A stretch of DNA of 64,000 nucleotides from an uncultured Gammaproteobacteria bacterium. Its GTDB lineage: Bacteria > Pseudomonadota > Gammaproteobacteria > Pseudomonadales > Ketobacteraceae. Position numbers and translations under genes: made by a program. The stretch spans positions 1 to 64,000 of the forward strand of contig CAJXZM010000008.1 of the NCBI GenBank assembly GCA_913063125.1, written 5' to 3'. The stretch's first letter is position 1; the number at the start of each line of letters is the position of its first letter. Below are positions 25,014-35,300 of the stretch, in pieces. The notes under the pieces were generated by a model that was given only the letters and a program-made list of their open reading frames with translations, did not search any database and was not told where the DNA came from.

Positions 25014-26060
25014 TCAGGGGGTGTGGTTGGGCTGTATTCTATTTTCAGAAAAGAAGCGCTCGCGAGATAGGCGAATAAGTTGTGCTCGCTTGTGTGGGAA
25101 GTCAAATTCTTTAACTTTGTCGAATCCAAGAGTTGCTGCATGCCCAATGAGTTTTTGGTTGTCGTGACGGGGTTCAGCGACAATGTGGTTGGTGCGAGCG
25201 TCGTCTAGGAACAGGTAGTGTTGTAAGGAAGGGAACCAGGCTGAAAACCATTGTCTGCCGCGATATGCGGATTCACCCACGAGAAGGTGCCAACCTCGAT
25301 CGAAATCGTCAACATCATAAAAAGGAGCTATTCGATCTTCTTTGGCCCAATACGCCTCAAAGTACGCAAATGGCTCCTCGTCAAAGCAACCAATTAGTGC
25401 TTGGTTGTGAGGGCTATCAATAATATTTTCTATATATGAAAAATGATCCTGTAGGGTGCCTTGCTCTTCCCAAAAATGAGCAACTCTAGAGTTATTCATC
25501 CAGTTGTTAAACTGCTTCAAATCAGCATAAAGATCAAAAGTTCTGATGCTAAAGGTCTTGTTTAACCAGGGGATGAAGCGGCGGTAAAGAGTACCGTTCT
25601 CTTTGGCTGGGCGTTGAGGGTGTCGGGTTGACATATTGCTGATATACCGTAAAGGGTAAGTTTGCGGTTTGGATAGATTTAACCATAGTGTTGTTGATTG
25701 CCAGAATTGCTCTGAAGATATTTCTAAAGGGTTGGATGTGGTTGGTAGTGATAAACCATGTCGCTTAATGGTTTGTTCCAGTTCGTGATTTGTAACCAAA
25801 AGTATTTTTTTGATTTCTGGGTGGCATGAAAATGTGTGATCAAGGGCTGCGAATAAACCGTTCGTATCGGTGTTGTCAGCTGCCTGAAGAGTGCGTTTTG
25901 AAGGATCCCAGCGCCATATTTGAGGAGGAATCTTTGAAGCCGATTCGAGTAAAAGGTCAGGGCCTTCTTTAATGATTTGTATAGAATTACTATGAGAATA
26001 ACTTATGAAATTGGGTTTTATTGGGACAGTTATGCAGGTTGAGGAGGGCTTTGAAGGCAT
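25014..26060 (-). CDS. Siderophore acyltransferase (IucB/RhbD-type GNAT)
   Basis: A protein of 348 residues. The C-terminal half (about 175-345) is the GNAT domain of hydroxamate-siderophore acetyltransferases: FNNWMNNSRVAHFWEEQG, the substrate/CoA region AYWAKEDRIAPFYD, DRGWHLLVGES, and the signature IVAEPRHDNQKLIGHAATLG. The N-terminal half is the less conserved IucB-like extension. Such enzymes acetylate N6-hydroxylysine or N5-hydroxyornithine. The divergent ornithine monooxygenase makes N5-acetyl-N5-hydroxyornithine the likeliest product. AGGA precedes the ATG. First gene after a PvdS-type box on the minus strand. Confidence 0.85.
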   Translation of the reverse strand: MPSKPSSTCITVPIKPNFISYSHSNSIQIIKEGPDLLLESASKIPPQIWRWDPSKRTLQAADNTDTNGLFAALDHTFSCHPEIKKILLVTNHELEQTIKRHGLSLPTTSNPLEISSEQFWQSTTLWLNLSKPQTYPLRYISNMSTRHPQRPAKENGTLYRRFIPWLNKTFSIRTFDLYADLKQFNNWMNNSRVAHFWEEQGTLQDHFSYIENIIDSPHNQALIGCFDEEPFAYFEAYWAKEDRIAPFYDVDDFDRGWHLLVGESAYRGRQWFSAWFPSLQHYLFLDDARTNHIVAEPRHDNQKLIGHAATLGFDKVKEFDFPHKRAQLIRLSRERFFSENRIQPNHTP

Positions 26061-26111
26061 TTAATTTTTCCTGTGAAGGAGAGTTAACTATTGGATCCTA
26101 GTCATTAATTA

Positions 26112-26135
26112 ACGTATAGGCAGTTTAAAAATTTA
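26112..26135 (-). promoter_or_regulatory. Iron-starvation sigma (PvdS-type) promoter, minus strand
   Basis: On the minus strand TAAAT (26135-26131), then exactly 16 bases, then CGT (26114-26112). TAAAT-N16/17-CGT is the iron-starvation box recognised by PvdS in Pseudomonas. It lies about 50 bases before the acyltransferase start codon and drives the acyltransferase and siderophore reductase genes. Confidence 0.6.
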
Positions 26136-26237
26136 GGAAAAACATGAAAAGTTTAGATGTACCCGCTTTTTATTCGGGCGCGTCATGCCCTTGCTAGTAG
26201 TAATTGACGTGTTTTTCAATTATTTTTTAGATTTAGC

Positions 26238-26261
26238 TAAATGTTGATAGTTTGGAATCGT
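26238..26261 (+). promoter_or_regulatory. Iron-starvation sigma (PvdS-type) promoter, plus strand
   Basis: TAAAT (26238-26242), 16 bases, CGT (26259-26261), ending 22 bases before the exporter start codon. The same spacing as the minus-strand copy in this divergent region makes chance unlikely. Drives exporter, monooxygenase and MbtH genes. Confidence 0.6.
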
Positions 26262-26283
26262 CTATTCAGTACAGAAGTAACTA

Positions 26284-27978
26284 ATGAGTGGAAAAAGTAG
26301 AATGCTTACCCGATTAATTGACCAGACTAAGTCCTTATTTTATTCGGCCATTGCCTTTAGTTTGTTGGCCGGAGTTATGAGTATAGCGCTGGTTTCAATC
26401 ATTAATGAAATTGTTAACAGTGTCGGTGATACTCGTACCCGGTGGCTGATGGGTTTTGCATTGGTGGCGGTATTGAGTTTGATTACACAGGTTGTGTCTT
26501 CAATACTTTTTGAGCGTCTGACGGCTCAAGCACATGCGGGCGTTCGTAAGCATGTTGCTGGTAGGGTGCTTGCAGCGGATTACCATCACTTGGAACGGGT
26601 TGGAGATGCAAAAATCAAATCAGCATTGACTGAGCACAGCCTAAAGATAGCGGAATTCTTTGTTGGTTTGCCTAGGGTGCTGTCAAGTGCTGTGATGGTT
26701 GTGGGTGGTTTGCTTTATATTGCCATTTTATCGCTGCCGTTTTTCTTAATGGCATGTTTTGCCTTGATTCTGGGGTCACTTGGATTCCATTTCATTCATC
26801 TAAGGGCGATTTCTTATTTAAAAGATGCTGCAAATGAACAAGACAGGTTGTTTGGGCACTTCGAGTCACTGATTGGTGGTGCGAAAGAAATGCGTTTAAA
26901 TACGCAGAAGAGATTAGCCTTTTTTGACAATGTGCTTGGGGAATCTATTTTAGGTGTTCAGGAATCCCGCGTAAAAGGCATGTCTATTTTTGTGTTGGCA
27001 ACCAGCTGGGGGCGGTTTCTTATTTTTGCATTTATTGGTATAGCGATGTGGATTATGGCAGCCGATGGCGCACCGTTGAGGGTTATGACAGGGTTTGCGT
27101 TGTTGTTCATATTTATGATGCCCCCACTAGAAGTATTGCTACTAAATATACCGGCGCTAAACTTTGCGAAGATATCTGCAGGTCATATTGAGGATGTTTG
27201 TCAGCAGCTTGTTGATGATGAAAAGTCAGCAAATGAAACAATTGAATCATTTGAATTGTTGGAGTTAACATCCGTGCGGCATCGCTACTATCATGAGCAA
27301 AGTGATGATTACTTTACCTTAGGGCCCGTAAGCCTGAATTTTTCACCGGGGGAATTGGTATTTCTTGTTGGTGGAAACGGCAGTGGGAAAACAACACTAG
27401 CGAAGCTTTTGGTTGGGTTGTATGTTCCAGAGGAAGGGAAGGTTACGCTAGATGGTAAGTTGATTAATAACGAAAATAGAGATCAATATCGTCAGTTGTT
27501 TTCTGCTGTTTTTTCTGATTTTTATTTATTTGAGAAACTATTAGAGGACCAGCATGTAGACTTAGACAGTGTCGGAAATGAACTAATATCCAAACTTAAT
27601 CTTCAACATAAAGTGCAGATTAAAGACGGGGGATTTACTTCACGAAGTCTATCTCAAGGCCAACGTAAGCGTTTGGCACTAATTGTTTCTTATCTCGAAG
27701 ATAGGCCATTCTTGTTGTTTGATGAATGGGCGGCGGATCAGGATCCATCATTTAAGGATGTGTTTTATCATCATTTGCTACCTGAATTAAAGGAGCAGGG
27801 TAAAACAATATTCGTTATTTCCCATGATGATCGATATTTCCATTTGGCGGATAGGGTTTTGAAAATGGAAAATGGGCAATTAGTTGATTTTAACGATGCA
27901 GATAAAACAAAGCACGAATGTTTAGAGCGGGGCAAAGAAATTCCTGTGTTGAGTATGGATAAAGAGTTGGCGGTATAG
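26284..27978 (+). CDS. Siderophore peptide exporter, PvdE-type ABC transporter
   Basis: A 564-residue half-transporter of the cyclic-peptide exporter class (SyrD/PvdE). The N-terminal membrane domain has about six hydrophobic segments (residues 15-300). The ATPase follows, with Walker A GGNGSGKTT near residue 366, signature LSQGQRKRLAL, Walker B/D-loop LLFDEWAADQDP (typical of PvdE), and H-loop VISHDDRYF. PvdE moves the pyoverdine precursor from cytoplasm to periplasm. Here the substrate should be the NRPS peptide. First gene of the plus-strand siderophore operon, directly after a sigma box. Confidence 0.9.
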   Translation: MSGKSRMLTRLIDQTKSLFYSAIAFSLLAGVMSIALVSIINEIVNSVGDTRTRWLMGFALVAVLSLITQVVSSILFERLTAQAHAGVRKHVAGRVLAADYHHLERVGDAKIKSALTEHSLKIAEFFVGLPRVLSSAVMVVGGLLYIAILSLPFFLMACFALILGSLGFHFIHLRAISYLKDAANEQDRLFGHFESLIGGAKEMRLNTQKRLAFFDNVLGESILGVQESRVKGMSIFVLATSWGRFLIFAFIGIAMWIMAADGAPLRVMTGFALLFIFMMPPLEVLLLNIPALNFAKISAGHIEDVCQQLVDDEKSANETIESFELLELTSVRHRYYHEQSDDYFTLGPVSLNFSPGELVFLVGGNGSGKTTLAKLLVGLYVPEEGKVTLDGKLINNENRDQYRQLFSAVFSDFYLFEKLLEDQHVDLDSVGNELISKLNLQHKVQIKDGGFTSRSLSQGQRKRLALIVSYLEDRPFLLFDEWAADQDPSFKDVFYHHLLPELKEQGKTIFVISHDDRYFHLADRVLKMENGQLVDFNDADKTKHECLERGKEIPVLSMDKELAV

Positions 27979-28036
27979 AAGTATATTGCCCATTTTTCAG
28001 TTTTTTAAGGGTAAGAATTTATAATTATTTTTAAGG

Positions 28037-29383
28037 ATGGGTAAAGAAATGAAAAAATCTATAGAGTCTGATATATATGATTTAATAGGGGTTGGTTTTG
28101 GCCCGTCTAATATAGCATTAGCAGTGGCTATTGATGAAAGATCGAAGTTGCAAGGTAATTTGAAATCGTTATTTCTTGATAAGCAAAGTGATTATAGCTG
28201 GCACGGAAATACGCTGGTTTCACAGAGTGAGTTGCAAATTTCCTTTTTAAAGGACTTGGTTTCACTAAGAAATCCAACGAGCCCTTATACATTTGTAAAT
28301 TACCTTCATACACAAGGAAGACTTATAGATTTTATTAATTTGGGAACATTCTATCCGTGCAGAATGGAATTCAATGACTACCTGCGTTGGGTGGCGGGAC
28401 ATTTCTCTCAGTCAAGTAGCTATGGTGAAGAGGTAGTCTCAATTGAGCCGATATTTAAGCAGGAAAAGGTCAATGAATTACGAGTTGTTTCTCGTGATGC
28501 GTTGGGCAATCAGTATGAAAAAACAGCACGCTCTGTGGTGCTTGGGAGTGGGGGGACGCCGAGTATTCCTGAGGAATTTAAAGGATTAAAGGATGATGGT
28601 CGAGTATTTCACCATTCTCAATACTTGCAGCGTATGTTGACTCAGCCTTGCGCTAAAGGAAAGTCGATGCGTATTGCAATTGTTGGAGGTGGACAAAGTG
28701 CAGCTGAGGCTTTTATAGATCTTAATGATAGTTATCCGTCGGTGCAAGTGGATATGATTATGCGAGCATCAGCGTTGAAGCCTGCTGATTCAAGTCCATT
28801 TGTGAACGAAATATTCTCCCCAGATTTTACTGACGTGATTTATAACCTGGCTCCTGAAGATAGAGAAGGCTTAGTTAATGAATATCACAATACAAACTAC
28901 TCGGTTGTAGATATTGAACTAATTGACCGTATTTACTCTATTTTTTATCGTCAGAAAGTTTCCGATCTGCAGCGTCATGCATTTCATTGCTTAACATCGA
29001 TTAGTAGCGCAGAGGCTACTGACCAAGGTGTCGAGTTAAGTTTACGTAATATGGCAGATGGGACTGATAGCACAAAGCAGTATGATCTTGTGATTTTGGC
29101 GACGGGTTATAAGCGAAAGCACTACAAAAAGCTGTTGGCTCCTATGGCTGAATATTTGGGGGATTTTGAGGTTGGCCGTGATTATCGTATTAAAACGGAT
29201 GAACGCTGTGATGCTGCCTTGTATATGCAAGGGTTTTGTCAGTCTACACATGGTCTGAGTGATACGTTGCTGTCTGTTTTGGCGATTAGATCTGATGAGA
29301 TAGCTGAGTCCTTGTATACACATTTGATTAAACAGCAATCCGGAGAAATGTTTTCTAGCTCGATTTTGGACACAGTAGAGTAA
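28037..29383 (+). CDS. L-ornithine N5-monooxygenase (PvdA/SidA family)
   Basis: A flavin monooxygenase of 448 residues that hydroxylates the side-chain amine of ornithine, the first step to hydroxamate ligands. FAD motif GVGFGPSNIALAV near residue 18, substrate-side region LQISFLKDLVSLRNPTSPYT, NADPH motif IVGGGQSAAEA near residue 215, and ATGYKR near residue 355. The FLKDLVSLRNPTSPYTF stretch is closer to PvdA (ornithine) than to IucD (lysine). ATG 28037 has AAGG directly abutting it. ATG 28049 has better spacing and may be the true start. It lies 58 bases after the exporter gene. Confidence 0.9.
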   Translation: MGKEMKKSIESDIYDLIGVGFGPSNIALAVAIDERSKLQGNLKSLFLDKQSDYSWHGNTLVSQSELQISFLKDLVSLRNPTSPYTFVNYLHTQGRLIDFINLGTFYPCRMEFNDYLRWVAGHFSQSSSYGEEVVSIEPIFKQEKVNELRVVSRDALGNQYEKTARSVVLGSGGTPSIPEEFKGLKDDGRVFHHSQYLQRMLTQPCAKGKSMRIAIVGGGQSAAEAFIDLNDSYPSVQVDMIMRASALKPADSSPFVNEIFSPDFTDVIYNLAPEDREGLVNEYHNTNYSVVDIELIDRIYSIFYRQKVSDLQRHAFHCLTSISSAEATDQGVELSLRNMADGTDSTKQYDLVILATGYKRKHYKKLLAPMAEYLGDFEVGRDYRIKTDERCDAALYMQGFCQSTHGLSDTLLSVLAIRSDEIAESLYTHLIKQQSGEMFSSSILDTVE

Positions 29384-29458
29384 GCGAATACTTGGTAATT
29401 AGTTATAAATGTACAGTTACAATATTTTTGAGATATAGATATCAAAGGGTTTTTTGAA

Positions 29459-29683
29459 ATGAGTTTTGATAATGAAAATGCAACATTTCGAGTGTTAGTT
29501 AATCACGAAGAGCAATATTCACTTTGGCCTGAGTATAAGACAATTCCTGGCGGGTGGCGTGATTCCGGATTCTTGGGGGATAAAGCAGCATGTCTCGAAT
29601 ATGTAAATAATAATTGGACTGATATGCGGCCGTTGAGTTTGCGAAAATTCATGCAGAAATCTACAGAATCTTTTGTGAACTGA
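29459..29683 (+). CDS. MbtH-like protein
   Basis: A 74-residue chaperone that binds and activates NRPS adenylation domains. The conserved pattern is complete: NHEEQYSLWP, IPGGW, GFLGDKAACLEYV, then WTDMRPLSLRKFM. AAAGGG precedes the ATG. Its presence implies that at least some adenylation domains of the downstream NRPS need it. Last gene before a strong terminator. Confidence 0.95.
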   Translation: MSFDNENATFRVLVNHEEQYSLWPEYKTIPGGWRDSGFLGDKAACLEYVNNNWTDMRPLSLRKFMQKSTESFVN

Positions 29684-29690
29684 TAGTTAT

Positions 29691-29724
29691 GCGCTGCCTT
29701 CCTAGCGAGGGAGGTAGTGCTTTT
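29691..29724 (+). terminator. Rho-independent terminator after the MbtH gene
   Basis: A 12-bp stem, 29691-29702 with 29709-29720 (three G-T pairs), loop TAGCGA, then TTTT. It starts eight bases after the MbtH stop codon, so the receptor and NRPS genes probably have their own promoter or rely on read-through. Confidence 0.75.
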
Positions 29725-29890
29725 AGAATAAATATTTTACCTCTTGTTACCATAGATTTCTTGCGGATATCAAAAAGTAGAAATAGTTAGTTGATACCGT
29801 AATAGCCACATTACGAATGGTTTTCCTGTATTCGAATATGCCATATTTAGATGATTGGATATACATAAAGGAATTACGTTAGGGAATTGT

Positions 29891-32254
29891 ATGAAACGCA
29901 CCAACATTTTATTAGCAATGGGAGGAGGGGTTCAAATCAAGAGAATGAGGGCTTTGTTACTATTAGTTTTATGGGGGGGGCAATCTGTAGTTTGTGCCGA
30001 AGAGGTGTTTGATTTTGGTTCTAATGTGTTAACACTAGATACTTTGAAAATAGTAGATTCATTCCCAACTGAAAAAGCGGAAGGCCCTGTCGATGGATAT
30101 GCAGCTAAGCGTAGTTCTTCTGCTACGAAAACCGATACCGCCATATTAAAGACACCCCAATCAATTTCAGTTGTGAGTAAGGAACAGCTTGAGGCCAGAA
30201 ACGTAACAACGGTAGAGGAAGCGATTCGCTATACGCCCGGTGTAAGCGTCCCGAATGGTTATGATCCTCGTTATGATTGGTTAAGCTTGCGAGGTTTTTC
30301 CTCTTCAAGTCTTGTTTATAGAGATGGTCTTAAACTTACGTCAAGTTATTTTGGTAGTGCGCGGGTTGACCCTTATATGTTGGAGCGTGTAGAGGTGATT
30401 CGCGGTCCGATGTCAGTGCTGTACGGGCAGGGGTTACCCGGGGGATTTGTTAATGCTGTGACAAAAAAACCGGCTTACGATCCATTACAAGAAGTAAGAA
30501 TAGATGTAGGTTCAAACAACTTTGTAAAGCTTGGAGGTGATTTTGGTGGCCAGTTAGATGATCTTGGTGATGTGCTTTATCGGTTGACGTTAGCGGGTAG
30601 CGAGACCGATACACAGGTCGACGAAAATTATCAAGAGCGCTTCTTTATTGCGCCATCAATATCTTGGCATATCAACAGCCGTTCTGATTTGACGTTATTT
30701 TCTTCCTATCAAAAAGATGACATCGTTAGTAGCTTTAACATACATACCTCGTCATATATGCCGGATCTTGTTGGCCGATTCGAAAAGGTGGCCAAATCGG
30801 TAGCAGGTATTTTTGGAGTAGATTTTTCAATACCTACTTACGATATAGAGCGAGACTTTTTTATTGGTGAGCCTGATTTTGACCAATTTAATAGGGTTTA
30901 TTCATCGCTAGGCTATGAGTTTGTGCATGTTTTTAATGATGCTTGGTCATTTAAACAAAAATTCAGGTTTGATGATATTTCGCTAGATTATGACGTAATA
31001 AACACAATATTTGGAAATGTTGTTGATGGTACGCTACTCCGTAATTCTCTTAGTGTTGAAGAGTCAGTGCAAGGGGTGGGGCTAGATAGTTTTTTTCAGG
31101 GGGATTTTTTATTGGCTGGCATGGATCATACATTGCTGTTGGGCGTCGATGTAAAAATATCTCGTGCGGATGAGGTTCGTTTTGATGGTAATGCCCCGCC
31201 TTTGAGTTTTCTAAATCCTCAATATGGACTTCCTATTGATGATCTAACTTTAACCTATGATAGAGAGGTTGACAGTCATCAGGTTGGTGTTTATTTACAA
31301 AGTCAACTGGATGTGACTGCGCATCTACAGATGACGCTTGGTGGTCGTTATGACAAATTCAGCAATGATTCGAGTGGGGAGCGAACTAGTTCTGGAGAAT
31401 ATGTTGAATTTGATAATAGCTATAGTGATACAGCGTTCTCTGGTCGTGCAGGTTTTCTCTATCTCTTTGATGATGGCCTGGCACCTTACATTAGTTATAG
31501 CGAATCATTTAATCCAACCACAGATACGAATGAGTTGACTGGTGAAGCTTTTGATCCAGAGTTTGGTGAACAAATTGAGTTGGGTCTAAAATATCAGCCT
31601 CGGGACTCAGGCAGTTTCTTCGCAATGGCTGTTTACGATTTAACAAAAAAGAATGTGATTGTAAGTGACCAAAACAACGTTAAATATCAAACTGGGGAAA
31701 TTAATGCCCTTGGTTTTGAAATGGAGGCAATGTTAAGTTTAGGATGGGGGCTGGATCTTAGAGCAAACTATACCTATACAGATGCCAAAGTAACAAAAAC
31801 ACTGAGAGCATGGGAAAAGGGGACACCTGTTTCACAGCAACCGAAGAGTAGTGCCGGGTTGTGGCTCGATTATACGAAACGATCAGGAATGCTTCGTGGA
31901 ATGGGAATGGGAGTGGGGTTGCGATATACCGGGGAGAGTCGATATACACAAGATGTGACGACGGTATTCGATGCAAAAGCACAAATCGAGGCATTTGTAC
32001 CCGCGGAATATGGCGCGATTTTTGATTTGGTTGAACCATTATTGGATAACGTTATTGGAGACCCTATTGTCACGGGAAAGAGCGAAAGTTATACCTTAAT
32101 GGATATGAGTATGCACTATCAAACCGGGGGGCTAAAACTTGCGATGAATATTAATAATGTTCTCGATAAAGAGTATGACGCGTCCTGTGATGCGTTTACG
32201 TGTTTTTATGGGTATGGTCGAGAGATTAAGAGTAGTGCCACGTACAGTTGGTAA
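29891..32254 (+). CDS. TonB-dependent siderophore receptor
   Basis: An outer-membrane receptor of about 787 residues (FhuE/FpvA class) for the ferric siderophore. The plug domain shows KTPQSISVVSKEQLEARN, EEAIRYTPGV, LRGF and VIRGPMSVLYGQGLPGG. The barrel continues to the C-terminal YGREIKSSATYSW with a terminal Trp. It lacks the extra N-terminal signalling domain of FpvA, so it is probably not itself a sigma-factor transducer. Start choice: the longest frame opens with TTG at 29855; ATG 29891 has AGGGA upstream; ATG 29945 begins the best signal peptide (MRALLLLVLWGGQSVVCA). It lies 100 bases before the NRPS, and the likely ligand is that NRPS product. Confidence 0.9.
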   Translation: MKRTNILLAMGGGVQIKRMRALLLLVLWGGQSVVCAEEVFDFGSNVLTLDTLKIVDSFPTEKAEGPVDGYAAKRSSSATKTDTAILKTPQSISVVSKEQLEARNVTTVEEAIRYTPGVSVPNGYDPRYDWLSLRGFSSSSLVYRDGLKLTSSYFGSARVDPYMLERVEVIRGPMSVLYGQGLPGGFVNAVTKKPAYDPLQEVRIDVGSNNFVKLGGDFGGQLDDLGDVLYRLTLAGSETDTQVDENYQERFFIAPSISWHINSRSDLTLFSSYQKDDIVSSFNIHTSSYMPDLVGRFEKVAKSVAGIFGVDFSIPTYDIERDFFIGEPDFDQFNRVYSSLGYEFVHVFNDAWSFKQKFRFDDISLDYDVINTIFGNVVDGTLLRNSLSVEESVQGVGLDSFFQGDFLLAGMDHTLLLGVDVKISRADEVRFDGNAPPLSFLNPQYGLPIDDLTLTYDREVDSHQVGVYLQSQLDVTAHLQMTLGGRYDKFSNDSSGERTSSGEYVEFDNSYSDTAFSGRAGFLYLFDDGLAPYISYSESFNPTTDTNELTGEAFDPEFGEQIELGLKYQPRDSGSFFAMAVYDLTKKNVIVSDQNNVKYQTGEINALGFEMEAMLSLGWGLDLRANYTYTDAKVTKTLRAWEKGTPVSQQPKSSAGLWLDYTKRSGMLRGMGMGVGLRYTGESRYTQDVTTVFDAKAQIEAFVPAEYGAIFDLVEPLLDNVIGDPIVTGKSESYTLMDMSMHYQTGGLKLAMNINNVLDKEYDASCDAFTCFYGYGREIKSSATYSW

Positions 32255-32354
32255 TACCTTTGGTAAACCATATATGAAGTGAAATTTACAACTGATCGAT
32301 AACTGTTGAGTGTAATGCAATAAAGGTATTACGTTGACCAACGCGGAATGAATT

Positions 32355-35300
32355 ATGAGTAATGGTAAGTTAGTTATAGCACAACGTTTTATGAAATTGC
32401 CGGCTGAGAAACGAAAGTCATTTCTCGAGGCGCTAAAAAGTAAAAATTTGGATTTTGCTAATTTACCTATAGTTCCACAAGAAAACGGTACTGTCTCCAC
32501 ATTGTCTTATGCGCAGCAACGACAATGGTTTCTTTGGAAATTAGACTCAGAAAGTACGGCTTACCACATATCTCTTGGGCTGAGGTTGCGTGGTGATTTA
32601 AATATCGATGCGTTTCGCGACAGTATTAAAAAATTGGTTTTTCGCCATGACATTGCTCGCACTCAATTTTATGCTAATGATTTGGGGTTACCCGAACAAC
32701 GAGTAGTGTCAGAATTATCTGTTGATGTCCCCTGTGTAGATTTACGAAATATTGAGCATCCAGAAGAAGCTGCTGAAGGTTACATTAACGATTTAATCAA
32801 CAAGCCTTTTGATTTGCAACAGGATCCGCTTTTGCGAGTGTCACTCTTTAGGGTAAGTGACAATGAGCATCTGATGGTTAATGTGATGCATCATATTGTT
32901 TCTGATCATTGGTCAATGCAAATAGTATTAGCGGAATTTGTACAACAATATCAAGCATGGATGCAAGGTGACGTCGCTAGTTTGCCAGAAATGCCCATTC
33001 AGTATTCAGATTATGCAATATGGCAAAGAAATTGGATGGAGGCAGGGGAACAAGAGCGTCAACTGTCGTATTGGACAGGATTGCTAGGTAATGAACATCC
33101 GGTGTTGTCGTTGCCAACGGATTTTTTTCGTGATCCAGAAGTTGAATATAAAGCTGTGGAGTATGGTGTTAACTTTCCAGAGGCGTTGGATAAAAACCTA
33201 AGAGGTTTTGCACGTAGTAAGAATATGACGCCTTTTATGGTTTTTCTGACCGCATTTCAAATATTATTATATCGTTATACGGGGCAAGAGAGTATTCGTA
33301 TCGGCATTCCAAATGCCAATAGGCATCGAGAGGAAACGGCTGGCGTTATTGGTTTTTTCGTAAATACTCAAGTCTTTCCTGTACAAATTTGTGGTTCTAT
33401 TTCTTTTGATGATCTACTCGATCAATGCAAGGAAATAACGCAAGGTGCGCAGAAGCATCAAGATTTACCCTTTGATATTCTTGTTGATGCATTAAACCTA
33501 GAACGGAGTCTAGGTCATAACCCTTTGTTCCAGGTGATGTTTAATCACTTAGGACACGTTGGTAAAAAGACGCATGATATTCAAGGTCTGGAAGTCAGTT
33601 CACTAGAATTAGACAAGGGGTGTGCGCAATTTGACCTGACTTTAGAAACGCAAGCGTCATATGATGGCAAGTTATCGGCAATGTTTCGGTATGCAAAGGG
33701 GTTATTTAAGTTAGATACTATCGAGCGTCTTGCCGATCGTTACATTTCGATATTGAATCAGATGGTTCTTGATTCTAGTGTGGCGATCGGTGAGTTTGAT
33801 ATTCTTTCGGATCAGGAACGTCAACAGCTTTTTACGTTGGGTAGAGGTACTAAACCTAGTGTTGATCGAACTTCAATTCTAGAGGTGATTTCTGCCATGG
33901 GAGGGCGTGACCCTCACAAGGCAGCGGTTATAGAAGGGGATTCAGAACTCTCTTATCACCAACTTGAGGAACAGTCGAATCAATTAGCGCAGTATTTGCT
34001 AGCGCAGGGCGTTAAACCCGAAATGCATGTCGGTATCGCATTGCCGAGATGTGTTTCATTATTAGTGGCCTATCTTGGTGTGCTTAAAACCGGAGCAGCC
34101 TATGTGCCGTTAGATTTATCCTATCCAGAAAGTCGGTTAGCATATTTGGTTGACGACAGTGAAATGACGCACCTTATATCTGACTCAGATAATGTGCTAG
34201 GTTTTGCCGGGTCCGTCTCGCATCATAATATCGTATCTGTTCTCGATTCTCGCTCGTACAATGCGAAAAAGCCCGTTGGTATTAAGGTGTCCGCGGGTAA
34301 TACCGCTTATGTTATCTATACCTCCGGTTCCACAGGACAGCCCAAAGGCGTGCAAATTACCCGTGGTGCGATTGCAATGCACTGCAAAGGTATTGGTCAG
34401 CGTTATGGTATGTCAGAAACATCACGAGAAATGATTTTTATGTCGTTCTCTTTTGATGGTGCGCATGAGCGTTGGATGACGGCATTAAGTCATGGCGGTA
34501 GTGTAATTCTTCGCGGTGAAGACATGTGGACGGTAGAAGAAACCTATAACCGACTACATCACCATGCTGTGACAGAGGTTACTTTCCCTCCAGTATATTT
34601 AAAGCAGTTAGCCGAGCACGCGAATGCAGTAGGTAATCCACCCGCAGTGAGAACCTATTGCTTTGGTGGTGATGCGATGTCTCGGGAAAGTTTTGATTTG
34701 GCGCGCCATGCATTAAAACCTAAATACTTCAAAAATGGTTATGGCCCTACAGAAACGGTTGTGACTCCGTTGTTGTGGGATGCAAGATCGGATACTGAAA
34801 TTGTAGAAGGTTATGCTCCAATTGGTGTCCCTGTCGGTGAACGTACGGCTTATGTATTAAATCAAGATTTAAGCCTCACGTTACCCGGAGCGATTGGCGA
34901 GTTATATTTAGGAGGAGAGCTAGGTCTTGCGCGAGGTTACCTACGCCGTCCGGATCTAACGGCAGATCGCTTTGTTGCCAACCCTTTTGTTAGTCCAGAT
35001 TGTCGTCAGGGCGAACGATTGTACCGAACGGGAGACCTTGTTCGTTGGAACACTGAGGGTCAGTTAGAATATTTGGGGCGAATAGATCATCAAGTTAAGA
35101 TTCGCGGGTTTCGTATTGAATTGGGAGAAATTGAGTCCCAATTGTTGGCACAAGAAGGGATAAAACAAGCGGTTGTTGTTGCAGATGAAGGCACCTCAGG
35201 GACGCGATTGGTTGCATACATCTCATTGACTGCGGGAAGTTCACTGAATAATTCCACTGTCAGGAGTGTGCTCGGGGAAAGTTTGCCTGATTATATGGTT

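Noticed and set aside
29798-32334. GTAAT...ATTAC repeats before the receptor and before the NRPS as a shared operator
   Set aside because: The half-sites are only five bases and the spacers differ (6 versus 11), so chance is adequate; no PvdS-type box was found there either.
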